From: Sphagnum compactum
Taxonomy: Eukaryota > Bryophyta > Sphagnopsida > Sphagnales
Direction: 5' to 3'
Assembly: GCA_965153455.1 (NCBI GenBank)
Contig: OZ234496.1
Location: 5,093,207-5,157,206, forward strand
Length of the DNA: 64,000 nucleotides
Below, in pieces: positions 12,905-24,660 of the stretch. The position numbers and the translations under genes are program-made. The first letter of the stretch is position 1. Every line of letters begins with the position of its first letter. Under the pieces are notes generated by a model that saw nothing but the letters and a program-made list of their open reading frames with translations, did not search any database and was not told the origin of the DNA.

Positions 12905-13480
12905 TTCATCAAATTTTTTTTTTACTGTTGAGGGGGAGGGGGGTGGAGGTTAATGTTTTTTTTCTTTTTTATTTGACTTATGGAAAGGGGGAAAAGGGGT
13001 GGGGAGGGTTTGTTTTTTTTTTTTCTTTTTAAACCCTTTTTTAATTGGGTTAGGGGTGAGGGAAGGGGAGTCAAGGTTCTTTTCTTTTAATTTGTTGAAG
13101 GGGGAGGGAAGGGGGTTGCTTTTCTTTTTAATCCATTATGGTGGGGGGTGTAATGTTATGAAAGATTTTTTAATTTTTCGTTCAAGGTGGGTTTAAAGTT
13201 AGGTTGCAATTTTTATTTTTATTTTCCTTTCTCCATCCTCTTTCTTATATTTATTCATTGTTTAGGGGGAGGGGGTGAGCCTTGATTTTTTTTTTTAATT
13301 TATTTTACTCTTGAGGGGGAGGGGGGGTACAAGTTAATGTTTTTTTTTTTCGTCCTTCATTTAACATGTGGAAGGAGGAGGGGAAGGGGGTTCAGTTTTT
13401 TCTCAAATTTTTTTTTTCATTGTTGAGTGGTTAGGGAAGGGGTCAGGGTTTTTTTTGTTTTGATATGTTGAACATGGATG
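12905..13480. repeat. Degenerate G-rich/T-rich tandem block
   Basis: Roughly eight alternations of poly-T (8-14 T) and G-rich runs such as gagggggaggggggtggagg, gggggaaaaggggtgggga and gagggggagggggggta, spaced about 60-75 bp apart. The units are too diverged for exact borders. Strand composition is strongly skewed (G and T on +), and several runs could form G-quadruplexes. Confidence 0.6.
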
Positions 13481-16400
13481 GGAGAGTGAGTATTATAATT
13501 TTGAGAAAATTAACAAAATTTTGACACTAAATTCTAAATTCTGGAATCCTGGGTGGCTAGAGTGGCGTAGCCACGGGTTACCCACTAGTATTGTTTAAAT
13601 TAAATTTGACATTGACATAAATAATGATGAATTATTGAAACCATATGAAAACGTAAAAAAATAAAAATAGTTGATTGTCATATTGGTAGTGTGGAACAAG
13701 GTGACGCTCAAATAAATTTTAATAACCACATAACATTGGTAAAGACATGTGATGACTTTTTTTAATGTAATTAGAAGGCACCTTGCCCACCACATTTTCT
13801 CAAGCATTATTTGTAGGGCATTTTCACCCAAAAAAAGAGAATATTTTATTTTTCAAAATGCATAATATTTATTTGATATTTATAACATTTATCAAATATC
13901 ATGGGAATTTTTTTATATAAATTGGTATAGGATTTTACATTTGGTAAAGCCATCAACCACAAGCTTCCTAGTTTCACTTCACTTTGGGCCTTTATTCTAG
14001 TAGAGCCCATGACCTCAAGCTTTACCCTTCACATAATATTTCCAAATTGTTAAGGAGAGCAATGAAAAGGGGGTCTACTAAATGCTTTTTCTTTCCTTTT
14101 CAATTGTGTGTTCTCATAATGGCGCTTCATGCAATGGACCTTATACAAGGGATGTCATCGAACAAATTGGGACTAATGTCCCAATCATGGCATCTTTAGG
14201 TATGCATGATTTCACCTTATAGAATGGACTTGTGTAACGATAATTAATGTTTAAAAACTCTAACACTTATTGGCCTAATCCTAACAACAAAAGCAACCTA
14301 CCCTAATTCATTTGTGTAACAATGTCATCGACATGTCCATACTTGTCACCAATGGTGTACGTGACATGTTGTCAATTTGAATTTCATCCTCCTTGTCCAC
14401 ATTTGAATTTCATAACAACTTAACTTGGGTGGTAAGTTGTTTTGTTTTCCATTTTTCTCATATTTTTTCACTCTTCTTTGCCTTTCATCTCTTTAATTTT
14501 TGTTCCTCGCCTTTTGCTTAACCTCACTTTTTTTCATTCTTTCTCTTTTGACATGTGTCTTCCTACCTTGTCCCTTTCATTTTTCTCACTTTTTTTTTTC
14601 CCTTTCCTTTTGTCAACCTTCATTTCTCTTGTTTGTCATGTGCACTTTAAATGTTATAGGAATGTTTTTTTCCATTTTTTATTTTTTTTAATGTTGTGAT
14701 TTCACTTTATAACATTTGCAACTTGGTGGATTATGTCATAAACTTTTCAATGAACTTTCATTTAATTGCGTTATTCAACTTGTTTTCATGTTTTGATGTC
14801 CCCCTTTAATGAAAAACTTGAAGAATACTATAGAATTTACAACTTAATGAAGGGAAGCAAGCAAAAAGAATGATCTTGTTGATTGATGATGAAAATTAAG
14901 ATAATGACTTGTCATTTAACATACGTTTATATGTCGATTTTTTATATTTATGGTTTAACATTGATATTATGTTAAAATGATTGTTATTATTTTATCACAT
15001 CGTGAACGTAATTTGAACATTAAAATTTTATTAATTTTTTATGTTGACATCAAATTTTACATTGGATTTTATGTTTATGATAACAATTGATGTGGATGTG
15101 TGGTACTTTTTTTTTTAATTTTAATTTTAAAATCAAATTTGTGTTTTTGAAACTTTTTGTTTTTTTATAAAATTTATTGATTTTGTGTAATTGAATATTT
15201 TTTCAATGGTAAGTTGATTAATACATTTTAAAGTTTGTTAAGTGATATTAAGATAAAAGAACTTGTCCATTTTTATGTTTGTAACTAAATGCAAACTTTA
15301 GGGATGTTCCTTTTTTCCAATTAAAAAATAAAAATGTAAATTATGATATGAGATTATAACAAACTTATAAGTGAGAACTCAATCAACTTGCACAAACAAA
15401 ATAAAATTGATTTTGTGTTGAACTCTAAAAACTTTGATTTGAAGTGTTGAAATGGTCTTATAACCTAACATTATTTGATTTCAGCACTTATGTTACCAAA
15501 ACTAACCTTCCCATGTACAATATTAACACTCTACCTTATTACATTTTTTGTTAAACTAACCCCGATATTTATTTGGCTTTGAAATTGTTGAAAACATGAT
15601 ACAAATATGGTGTCATATGGACCAAATCTAACTAAATTTTATCAACACGAATGATATTTTTGTGTTCTTGCACTTCTTTTTCCATTAGGTTGTTCATTTT
15701 TTTGGGTTGTTTATGGTGATTTCTATTGAAATACCTTTTGTGACAAATGACATTTTATCATCTTCATCAATAGAATTCCTATGAACATCACAAGAATCAA
15801 AGTTGAAATGGTCCATGTGATGTCTATGTGCAATGGGAAAATGAGAGAAAAGGCAACACAAACATAAGACCTTTGAATACAAACAACACCTCCAAGTTTT
15901 CAAAACCACTTTTTCCATTGCTCGGTCTTCTTATCAAACATCAACATATGATATCATGTACTATGAATATCATTTTCACATGCGTATATTTATGATTTTA
16001 TCTTTTGACAAATCATCATTTAAACATTAATCCTTGTTTTCTTATTATTTCAAATGTTTTGTTGAATGCCACACCGCAATATTATTTCTTGTATTAAAAA
16101 TTAGAATAATCACTTTATGATTAGTTAGTAGTATATTACCTTTTTACCTTAACATATTTCGAATAATGATCAATTGCTATTTAACATATACGGTTTTATG
16201 CTTTTTAATGGTATATTCAAATGCAACTCACAAATACATATATTATAAAATTCCTCTACTTTTGGTTGCATATTATTAAATGCACTTTACCATTTGACAC
16301 TATTCATATCCATAAACTAGTGTTTTAATTGAAAGTAATGCAATCATGTCATGAACACATAAATTTTTCTTTTTCTTTTTTCAATTTTTTTTTCACAATT

Positions 16401-16617
16401 TGCTAAGTTCTACAAAAAGTTCTTTAAAATAATGTTCACCAAAAGTTTAAACATGATGTCTACGTGCTTAAACTTAGGCACTATAAGATTATTCAAAATA
16501 ATATTATCCCGACAACCAATGATATCTTGAACATAAATTTTAGTTTTAATTTTAATTTTTTTCATGTGATGCTAGCCATGTATTGTGAGGTAAAAAAGAA
16601 AAAAAAAATGAGGCCCC

Positions 16618-16680
16618 ATTTTTGGAAAAGCAAAATGCCCATTTCTTGGTGGAGGAGCATGCATTTTGCTTTTTAAAAAT
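16618..16680. repeat. Short inverted repeat (hairpin)
   Basis: The left arm atttttggaaaagcaaaatg(c) at 16618-16638 pairs with the right arm gcattttgctttttaaaaat at 16661-16680, with two mismatches and a 22 bp loop. It sits in AT-rich intergenic DNA and could be the core of a small foldback element. Confidence 0.6.
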
Positions 16681-17605
16681 ACCCGCCTCTCGGTGAAGAT
16701 AAAATTATGATTTCTAATACAACCTCCAAATACACAAAATAAAAATAAAAATTCTAACATGGTTTTACAATGTTGCATCATTTGGCAAGAATCTTGAGAA
16801 AATATTTCTAAAAAAAATTGCCTTGGAAACCTGCCCAAACAATTAAAAAAAACTGCCCCCAAATTATAAACTCAATCTAAATATGGTGAGATTCTGCCCC
16901 CAAAATTATTTTCTCAAAAAGTTGACAAATATTTTCTTCGAAACAGAGGAATTTGTAACAAAATATTTTCATTTTACTTTTTTTTTGGGTGGCCAAGATC
17001 AATGTTTTTTAGAAATGAATTTCGACATTGTTGAGCGAAAAAAAATTGGGAAGTTTTTGGGAGTTTTTTTCTGTTTTTTTTTGGTGCAAATTTGACTAAA
17101 AATTGCTATTTTTGGGGGAAATTTCACCAAATTTTTGATATCACATAATTGATTGGACAAAAAGGTCAGGACGCGAAAATTCACCACAAAATTGAGGATG
17201 AGATGAGGATCCCCTTTACGGACAACTTTAATGTGTGCAGTTCAGAAGCTGTCTTTCTGGATGAAAATGAAATTATGGATGGATGATTTAATGGAGGAAA
17301 TTGGGAAATGCTTGGTCCAAAACCATGAAAAGAGGATCGATCCCTTCATGGATGAGATTCGTTGTATTCAGATGAATTACTGGCTTGTTTGGTTGGATGA
17401 CCATTCTTTCTAAACCCTAATTCTTCGAGAGCTTGTGCGGGCGCTCCGTTGCGCAGACACAGAGAGACAGAGCGCGCGCGCGCTCGCGAGACAGAGCGAG
17501 AAAGAGAGTGAGCGGGCTTGTGTGTTTCTCTGTGTGGATGCGCGCTAATTTGCTTCCACCCCTCCTCGACCTCGACGTATTTTACGCGCATAGCAAGCTG
17601 TTTCC

Positions 17606-20600
17606 ATGGGAAAGGGACCAGTTTTCTACTCCGAGATCGGCAAGAAGGCCAGAGGTTCGCGTTTTCGGATCATTTCCATCGCAACCTCTATTGACTCCTT
17701 GTGGCTTCTTGAGTCTGTTCTTTTCTTTATTTATTTTTGTGTGGTTTTTCGATGTGCATGTCGTTTCTTTTCTTTGTGAGGGTGGCGTCTCGGGTGGGGG
17801 GGTGGGGAGGGTGTTTTTCCTTCCTCTGTTTGCGTGTATCGACGTTTTTCGAAGGAAACAGAGGAGAGAAGCTTGCGTTCTTTCCGACTTTTTATTCTGG
17901 TCGTGAGAAAGCGTAAAATTGTATGCATCTCAGCTGTCTAGTACCTTAGGGTTTGAATTCTTGGAAGCAGTGAATTGTTGGTGATGATGGAGACTGTTGA
18001 AGATGCTAAACCTTTTTTTCTTCTTTTTTTCTCTCTTTCCTACAAGATGGTCTTCTGATGCCATGATTTCTCACAAGTGCTAATTAGAAGCGGCCTGATT
18101 AGGATGCAGTGTATTAAGGGTTCTATGTGGGGATTGAAGCTTGATAGAGATATACTTGATATATATCATGTGATTGCGAGGTTCAGTCTTGGAGTTTGGA
18201 CGGTGATGTGTTGATAAATGGTGACCATGAAATCTTTTTAGGGCTAAGGCACCAGATAAGTGCAGGGAGCTGTGGACAATTTGCAAAGGATTGAATCAGG
18301 CGTCACTCCAGGCTTACACACGCTGGGGTGTAAAATTATTAGTTTGTGGTAAACAGTTTTTTGTACTGACTGAAGAAATAAATTGCAGTGATGACAGTAT
18401 GTCTCTTTAATGCTAGTCGATGTGATGACCAAGTTGTCAGATGTAAATTTTTCTATTGCTTTGGGAAATCCAATAGAAATACAGGATGTAATTTGTTGTT
18501 AGTTGCCTAATTTAGACTGGCTTATCTAAACCCACTTTAGGGAGCTGACTAAGTCAGTAGGAGTATAGTTTTGCTATGTCCCTTGATTGCTAACCAGTGG
18601 CATGACTAAGTCTTCTTGGTGCATTTGGAAATGCAACAGAAACTCAGGGTGTAGGCTTTTGTATAATTGTTTCCCAAAATTTTTGGAGCAGACTATTTTA
18701 TAGTATCACACACTTGTCAAGAGCTGATGAAATTAGTGGGGGAGTAATGGGAGTTAGTCCCTGTCACTCAGAAGGTTCTGACTGCACTCATCCTTTTCAT
18801 GTCCATTTTGGTTCTGCTGGAACTAACACAACCTTTACATTCAAAACTTTATTGTAGAGTTTTCTCTGCAATCTCATAGATATGTGCCAACATATGTGTA
18901 GGTAAGTGTGCTTTTTACTCATTTCATATGTTGTGTTGAAGATCAACACAGTCAAAACTGGTTGCTAACTTTATGGTATGCTGATATTTGATGGTGCAGC
19001 AGTTCTCTTTGTTGCCTTTCAACTTATCTAAGACTGAAATATTCTATGTTATATCAGCACATAATGCTGGTCATGACTGTTGTCCTGTTTGTGCAGATCT
19101 TCTGACAAAGGACTACACCTATGACCACAAATTGGTCATTTCCACAACTACCCAATCTGGATTGGTAAGGGCGCAGCCATCCAAACCCCACAGCTTAGTT
19201 GGGAGCAAATGGCACAGCTTAGCTGGGAAAGGAAACAGAATGTGGACATTTGCTTTGAACTTTTTCTTAACAGTTCTTGAGAGCTGACATTAGTATGCAT
19301 GTGTTTTGGTGTTCTGTAGGCTTTTACTTCCAATGCAGTGAAGCAGGGGGATGCCTTCTTGGCAGATATATCCACATCATTCAGAAACAAGAACATCACT
19401 GCTGATGTGAAAGTAGACATAAAGTCAAATGTAAGTATCAATTGCTGTATAGGTTTGACCATGAGTTTTAGAAACCTTTACTCACTCTTTACTTAAAGAT
19501 CACCAGTAGTGGGATTAACAGTTGGTGCAGATGAGGTGTTTTGTTGAGCTATAAGCTACATTTCTCCCATGGATTGGATCTTTAGTTTGAATAGCTGGAT
19601 GGCTTGTGAATTTCTGTGGCATGGAGGTTGTATTGACTCAGTTGGCTGAAGATATTGAGTAACCACTATTTTCCTTTCGGCAGATAATTACAACCATCAC
19701 AGTTGATGAGTTTGCACCAGGAGCAAAGAGTATATTTTCCTTCACAATTCCAGACCATAATTCTGGCAAGGTAAATGCTTCTCACAATGCATGATCTGTA
19801 GCTTGATTACAGGTGTATTGTCCTTCATATTAGTACTTGTGTGCTCTAATGTTCACTTTCATTTGAAGCCATTCCGCTGATTGACTTGTAACCTGTTACT
19901 TTTTGAACTATATTTCATATTGTGCCAGCAAATGAACCAGGTCTGAAAAGAACAGAAGCATGGAAGAAGACTCCTGTAAATCATGCTGGATTTTTGTACC
20001 TGGTTATTGTTCTTTCAGTTGTAATGTTTGGTACATGCAATGGGTGCATTAGCTGCGAAAGTTTTGTGAGAAAGTCCTTAGAGCAAATAAAAGGAGTTGA
20101 TTGTGGTCTGGGTTGGCCATCTTTTGTCCATACCACTGCTGTGCAGAATTGTTTTGTGCCTGTTCATTACTGCACTGACTATGTTCATTTCATTATATGG
20201 TCTCAGATTGCTTTATTGGATGCAGGTTGAACTGCAATATCGCCAAGACTATGCAGCAATCACAGGCAGCATTGGCCTGAAGCCATCGCCAATTGTAGAG
20301 GCGACTGGTGTTGTTGGCAGTGATGGCTTTGCTGTTGGTGGGGAGCTGGCTTTTGACACTGCATCTGGAAACCTTATCAAGTACAATGCGGCTCTTAACT
20401 ACATACAGCCAGGTTTCAATGGGTCTTTGATTTTGTAAGTCTCACCCACCCAGTTTCTGGTTTGACTTCAATATATTGTATCTGGTTCTCTGATATTGTA
20501 CTTAGGAAGATCACATCTGTTACCTTCAGGTTTAGTGCTAGAAAACTGATGGGTGTCAGTGCTGTTGATCTTTGTAGGGTGGACAAGGGGGACACACTGA

Positions 20601-20884
20601 AGGCCTCCTACTTACACACTGTGAGTCCCACGTCAAGAACAACAGTTGCAGCTGAGATTGCTCACAAGATCTCAAAGAATGAGAATACCTTCACTGTGGG
20701 TGGTTTGTATGACTTGGATATTTTAACCACGGTAAAGGCACGCTTGAACAATCATGGCAAGGTGGCAGCACTTCTGCAGCATGAGTGGAGGCCAAAGTCA
20801 CTCGTCACTATTTCTGGTGAGGTGGACACAAAGGCACTAGACAAGTCTGCAAAGCTTGGGTTGGCAATTGCTCTGAAGCCTTAA
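17606..20884 (+). CDS. VDAC: Voltage-dependent anion channel (mitochondrial outer-membrane porin)
   Basis: Beta-barrel porin that passes ATP, ADP and other metabolites across the mitochondrial outer membrane. Six exons: 17606-17654, 19097-19164, 19320-19430, 19684-19770, 20226-20434 and 20578-20884. They sum to 831 nt, i.e. 276 residues, the usual plant VDAC length, and every junction is GT-AG with matching phase. The start [17 protein letters not shown] is the conserved N-terminal helix. [20 protein letters not shown] begins the first strands, and exon 4 has [16 protein letters not shown]. The last exon has the eukaryotic porin signature region ([20 protein letters not shown]) and ends GLAIALKP. 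The first intron is 1.4 kb; the others are 155-455 bp. Nothing suggests a pseudogene. Which plant VDAC isoform it is cannot be told. Confidence 0.97.
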
Positions 20885-22187
20885 GAGGATGCCTAGCAAA
20901 ACACGCTCTGCTTTCGCTTTGCTGTTCTGTGCTTGGCTGGTGGAGAGAACATGAATAACAATCTTTCCTGTGTTGTGATTTTTTGACCTGGAAGTTATAA
21001 TAGACAATGTCCTGCAAAGTATTCTCATGTTTGCAAAGGATAGCAAGGTTACACCAGAAGACAAAATAAGTGTTGTAAAATGCTGACTAATTTTCTGATA
21101 CGATGTTGGAACTAGTTTGTACAAAACCAGTTCTTTGTCACTTTGGATTGGCATGGAGGTTTGGAGGTTTTGCACACTGTGGCTGGTGTCATGTAAGAGG
21201 GGTTGGAAATACCTTATGCTATTTTCTGGCCCAGGTTTTGTAACTCAAATAGATAATCCTTTCTGAGTTCTTACGTGTGGCGGGAGGAAGAGGCATGGTT
21301 CCACCGTTGTGACTAATGGATACTAGTTACTTGTGGTGGCTAGATACTTTTTTCCTGGTTTAGTTTCTCTCAAAGTCTTGGACTAGATCTGCAGTCTTGG
21401 AAGATTTTATTGCCTCGGGCATCATGTGCATTACCAGCTTCAACCCTTGTTTGTCCAATAATTCAACATACCTTACGAGCTTCAACACGTGTTTGTCCAA
21501 TAATTTATTTATTTATTTATTTTTGACAATGTGTTCCTTCACAAGGTTTTGCTATTTGACCAATTTTTATTTTTAGTTTTTGAAATTTTCAACATTTCGA
21601 GAAAAAAAATACAATTAGTGTTGAAGCTGCCAAGGTAGTAGGGTGCTTAGTGCTTACTTAATGCCTACATTTTTATTTTTAAAAATACTCGAAAATCGCC
21701 TCCTTCGACCAATGGCCATCCTCGGCTCTGGATAAACTCTTCTACAGTTTGCTTCATACTACTGTTTCTGCAAAGCAAGTATCGCGTGGGAAGTCAAGTC
21801 GTTGGCCGCGTCCCGTGATCCGCGTCTTGCCGCTAATCTCGCACGAATTTGCGTACGCCGCTCGCTCTCTCGCTCGCTCGCGGAACTTCCAAGCCTGCAC
21901 CGAGCCAGCAGACCCCGTCGTACTTGTAATCGTACGAGTGAAACGATCACGGAGGTTGTTGAGGAGTTTGGCCGACCTCTGTTGAGTTTCCTCCTCCCCT
22001 TTAAAATTTGTTGTGTTGTGTTGTGTTGTGTTGTGCGGTGTTGTACAGAATTGTTTGTGTAGTACGGCTCTCTTTCGCTTCTTTCGTCAAATTTTGTTCT
22101 GTTTTTAAACTTCCTGACGTTTTTTAATTGCGACTTCTGTTTGAGAGTTTGGATCTTTCTTTCTTTGTGTCTTTCTTCCAAGAGACG
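20885..22187. other. VDAC 3' flank and ASR-like promoter/leader
   Basis: The VDAC 3' UTR probably ends within the first few hundred bases. 21480-21560 is T-rich, with a run of ttta repeats at 21505-21522. From 21700 the sequence becomes GC-richer with CTCG runs (21855-21885). A perfect (TTGTG)5 microsatellite at 22011-22035 lies in the probable leader. No other gene is seen. Confidence 0.5.
21271..21491. promoter_or_regulatory. ABRE/G-box-like motifs upstream of the ASR-like gene
   Basis: Perfect CACGTG at 21486-21491 (context caacacgtgttt) and TACGTGTGGC near 21273, about 700 and 910 bp upstream of the ASR-like start at 22188. ACGT-core elements mediate ABA responses in plants and ASR genes are typically ABA-induced, so a regulatory role is plausible but not shown. 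Confidence 0.3.
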
Positions 22188-23048
22188 ATGTCTCATCACA
22201 AGCATCACGAGAAGCATCATGGCTCGGACTCCGACTCAGACGACGATCGCAAGGAGCACCATCATGAGAAGCATCATGAGAAGCATCACGAGAAGCACCA
22301 CGAGAAGCATCATGGTGGTGAGCACCGTTACGAGGACGAGGAGGAGGAACGTCGACGACATGAAGGCTACAGACATCAGGAAGGCCGCGGCGGCTATAAT
22401 GGACCGCCCGGTCCTTATGGTTATGGTGGACATGGTAATGAAGGTCAGTATGGACAGCAGGGATATGGAGCAGGACCTTACGGAGGAGGTCCTCTTCCTC
22501 CCCCTATTACAGTGCACAGTACTCAAGTGTCTGAGGCGCAGGTGAAGCTGGACGGCATTCAGGCGGCACACTCTCATGAGACGACGTACAAGAGAACGGA
22601 GTACGCAGGAGCCGCTGCAGCGATTCTTGGTGCAGGAGTTGCAATGGTTAGCTCTCTCTCAGAATGCATCCATATACCACCCCCCCCCCCCGCCGCCGGC
22701 GGTGTCGACAATTGCATTTGCAAATCTTCGTACTTGTGCAAAGAATATCATGCTGATGTCGTCGGGTTCAGATCTGCTGCTAAGTAGATCTACAATGGGG
22801 CGCATTGATTGATTTTCTTTCTCTGTGTTATCTTGCTGTGATCTCTCTGGCAGTACGAGGGTCATCAGGCCAAAATTGATCCACAGCATGCGGGTATGCA
22901 CAAGATCGGCGCAGAGATTGCTGCGGGTGTAGGCGTTGCTGGTGCTGGTGTAGGCGTTTACGGACATCACAAGAAAGAGCAGGCGGAGGAACAGTTGAAC
23001 GAGCTTGAAGGCGGCGCCGGTGGCCACAAGAAGAAACCCTGGTTCTAA
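22188..23048 (+). CDS. ASR: ASR-type (ABA/WDS domain) stress protein with His-Glu-Lys repeats
   Basis: Small hydrophilic protein of the abscisic acid/water-deficit/ripening family, whose members bind zinc through His-rich segments and act as chaperone-like protectants or DNA binders. Two exons, 22188-22646 and 22854-23048, joined in phase 0, give 217 residues; most ASR proteins are about 100-150. The N-terminus (1-45) is built of HEKH units after an acidic SDSDSDDD patch. Residues 46-105 are Gly/Pro/Tyr-rich (PGPYGYGG). Residues about 131-205 match the ABA/WDS domain: YAGAAAAILGAGVAM, then YEGHQAKIDPQHAGMHKIGA and EIAAGVGVAGAG. It ends KKKPWF, where classic ASRs end in a His-rich HHLF-like tail. 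The intron splits the domain after GVAM. The open frame continues a further 47 codons into the intron, so an unspliced truncated product is conceivable. Family call is confident; the cellular role is inferred. Confidence 0.88.
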
Positions 23049-24443
23049 GCGAAAGCAAAACCGGGAGGCAGAGGGTTTGCAAGCAACAAACAAATGGTTG
23101 CAAAGGAGGAGATGTACAAATTTGTTGCAGGTCGGTTTTGAAATCTCTGTCGGGCCTTTCCTGCTGTTTGTTTGCTTGGTTTTGAGAGACTGTTTGTCCT
23201 TCTTGTTTCTCTTTGCCAGGTGAAAACAATGTAATGCAATTCTCTTTGCAGTCAATGTGCACTGCACACAGACTGAATGCCTTCTTCTTCTTCTCTTTGG
23301 GGTTATTTGTTTCCCCTTCAAAAGTGTGTGTATCTCTGGTGGGGTAAGAGCTGGCTCTGCTAATGATAATAAAGACATTATGTACTATTGTGTCATTGCA
23401 GACCTGCCAATGGTTAGCATGTGTAGGGTAAGGAGTAAGGACTGAGAACAGGGCTGTTTTTTTGTTTTTTTTCTGTTCTTGCTATGTTCTCATCAGATTC
23501 TCAAGGGGTTCCCAAATTGTTCCTCAGTACTTTTATCCCATATGCTTTAGCTGAACATGAACCTTCATTTATCTATATAAACTATAAACCAGGGGCACTA
23601 TGTTTCTGTAGTGGAGTTTGTGCCAGATGTTTCAGAAAAAATTGTGATCCATCAGTCGAGGGAGCATGAATATCTGTATGAATATCTGCACTCCCCTTTC
23701 AGTGTGGACCTAGGTTGAAAATGGTGGAACATATGTAGGAAAAGAAATTGTGCTCAGCCAATGATGGAAAGAAGCATGCACCCAAGTGCTGGGGATTCCA
23801 CTTTGAACTTGGTATAAGGCTGGTGTTGCCTCAACTCATCCAAGCCATTAGGTGCCCAGGGGCCACCAATGGTGGGAATGGGAGGAGGCAGCAAAAATCA
23901 TATTGTGAACAAAAATGTGTTTACAGCAGATCTAATCTAAAACACAACAAAGAGCTTCAAATGCATGCTAACTTTAAGTCCCAAATCCTAGACTATTTTG
24001 ATTTGCAACTTGGGCATTTTTCCTACTTCCAGCCACATCCAAAAAGTAATCAGTATGGTTGCCATTAAGTCCCCTCAAACAATCCTGCTTTTTGGCATTC
24101 CTGACAAAGACAAATGCATTGAATGTGAGGTCACCATCAACAACCTTAGAGACTCTTCAACCATCAATGTGTGCAATTCTGAACCCTAATTGTCCATAAA
24201 CCTGATCTGGATCCAGATTTCAAGTGCAAGTTTCCACCAGTAAACAAAAAGAGGGAATACAGGTCATTGATTATATCAAGCAAATCCCTACAAAACTATT
24301 GAGCAGACGTGGCACCAAGGATGATCACATACAATGGAGAGAGAGCTCACCAACTCCAGAGCATCATAAGCTGTAAGAATCAAACCATGGGCATTGCAAC
24401 AACAATTTGAAACGAAAATGACCAATTGTGTGTGAACCTTCAG
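23049..24443. other. Intergenic region, ASR 3' flank to copia element
   Basis: The ASR-like 3' UTR (a possible poly(A) signal aataaa lies at 23368-23373) followed by non-coding DNA. Short open frames here have no recognisable similarity. Confidence 0.45.
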
Positions 24444-24660
24444 CATTCTCCATGGTGGAGTGTGCTCAAATTGCAGTGGTGGTTGTAGGCGTAAGAGAAT
24501 AGAAAACAGAAAATCAAGTAACACAGCTGAAATAACAAAACAAACCTTTAGCAAATGCAAGCTAATGTTCATGTTATTTGGTGCATAAATATATACAAAC
24601 ACTTTAATAAAATTAATTAAATCAATGCTCCGAAGATCAATTGCTCACTTCATTTTGCCA
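24444..24660 (-). repeat. 3' LTR of the copia element (internally deleted)
   Basis: 217 bp that align with the two ends of the 27611-27992 LTR, sharing ttgctcacttcattttgcca at the right edge and ttctcca.ggtg at the left. About 165 bp of the middle and right part are missing. Its element-sense start TGGCAAAATG lies directly beside the polypurine tract. Confidence 0.8.

Larger units (their letters stand above)
11958..17605. other. Intergenic region between divergent genes
   Basis: 11958-12400 is the probable promoter and leader of the minus-strand gene; it contains gtacctctaaggtcc twice near 12325-12358. 12400-12900 is AT-rich with a 28 bp duplication. 12905-13480 is a G-rich/T-rich repetitive block. 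13500-17200 is very AT-rich with no gene detected. 17200-17605 is the probable VDAC promoter and leader, rich in GAGA/GCGC runs (17459-17520). Confidence 0.5.

Noticed and set aside
17433-17906. 157-codon frame (+) across the VDAC start
   Set aside because: It is in a different frame from the VDAC ATG and crosses the first splice donor; its sequence is low-complexity Arg/Phe-rich.
22236-22577. 113-codon frame (-) opposite the ASR-like gene
   Set aside because: It is the antisense shadow of the His-Glu-Lys repeats (Met/Leu/Val-rich) and has no support of its own.
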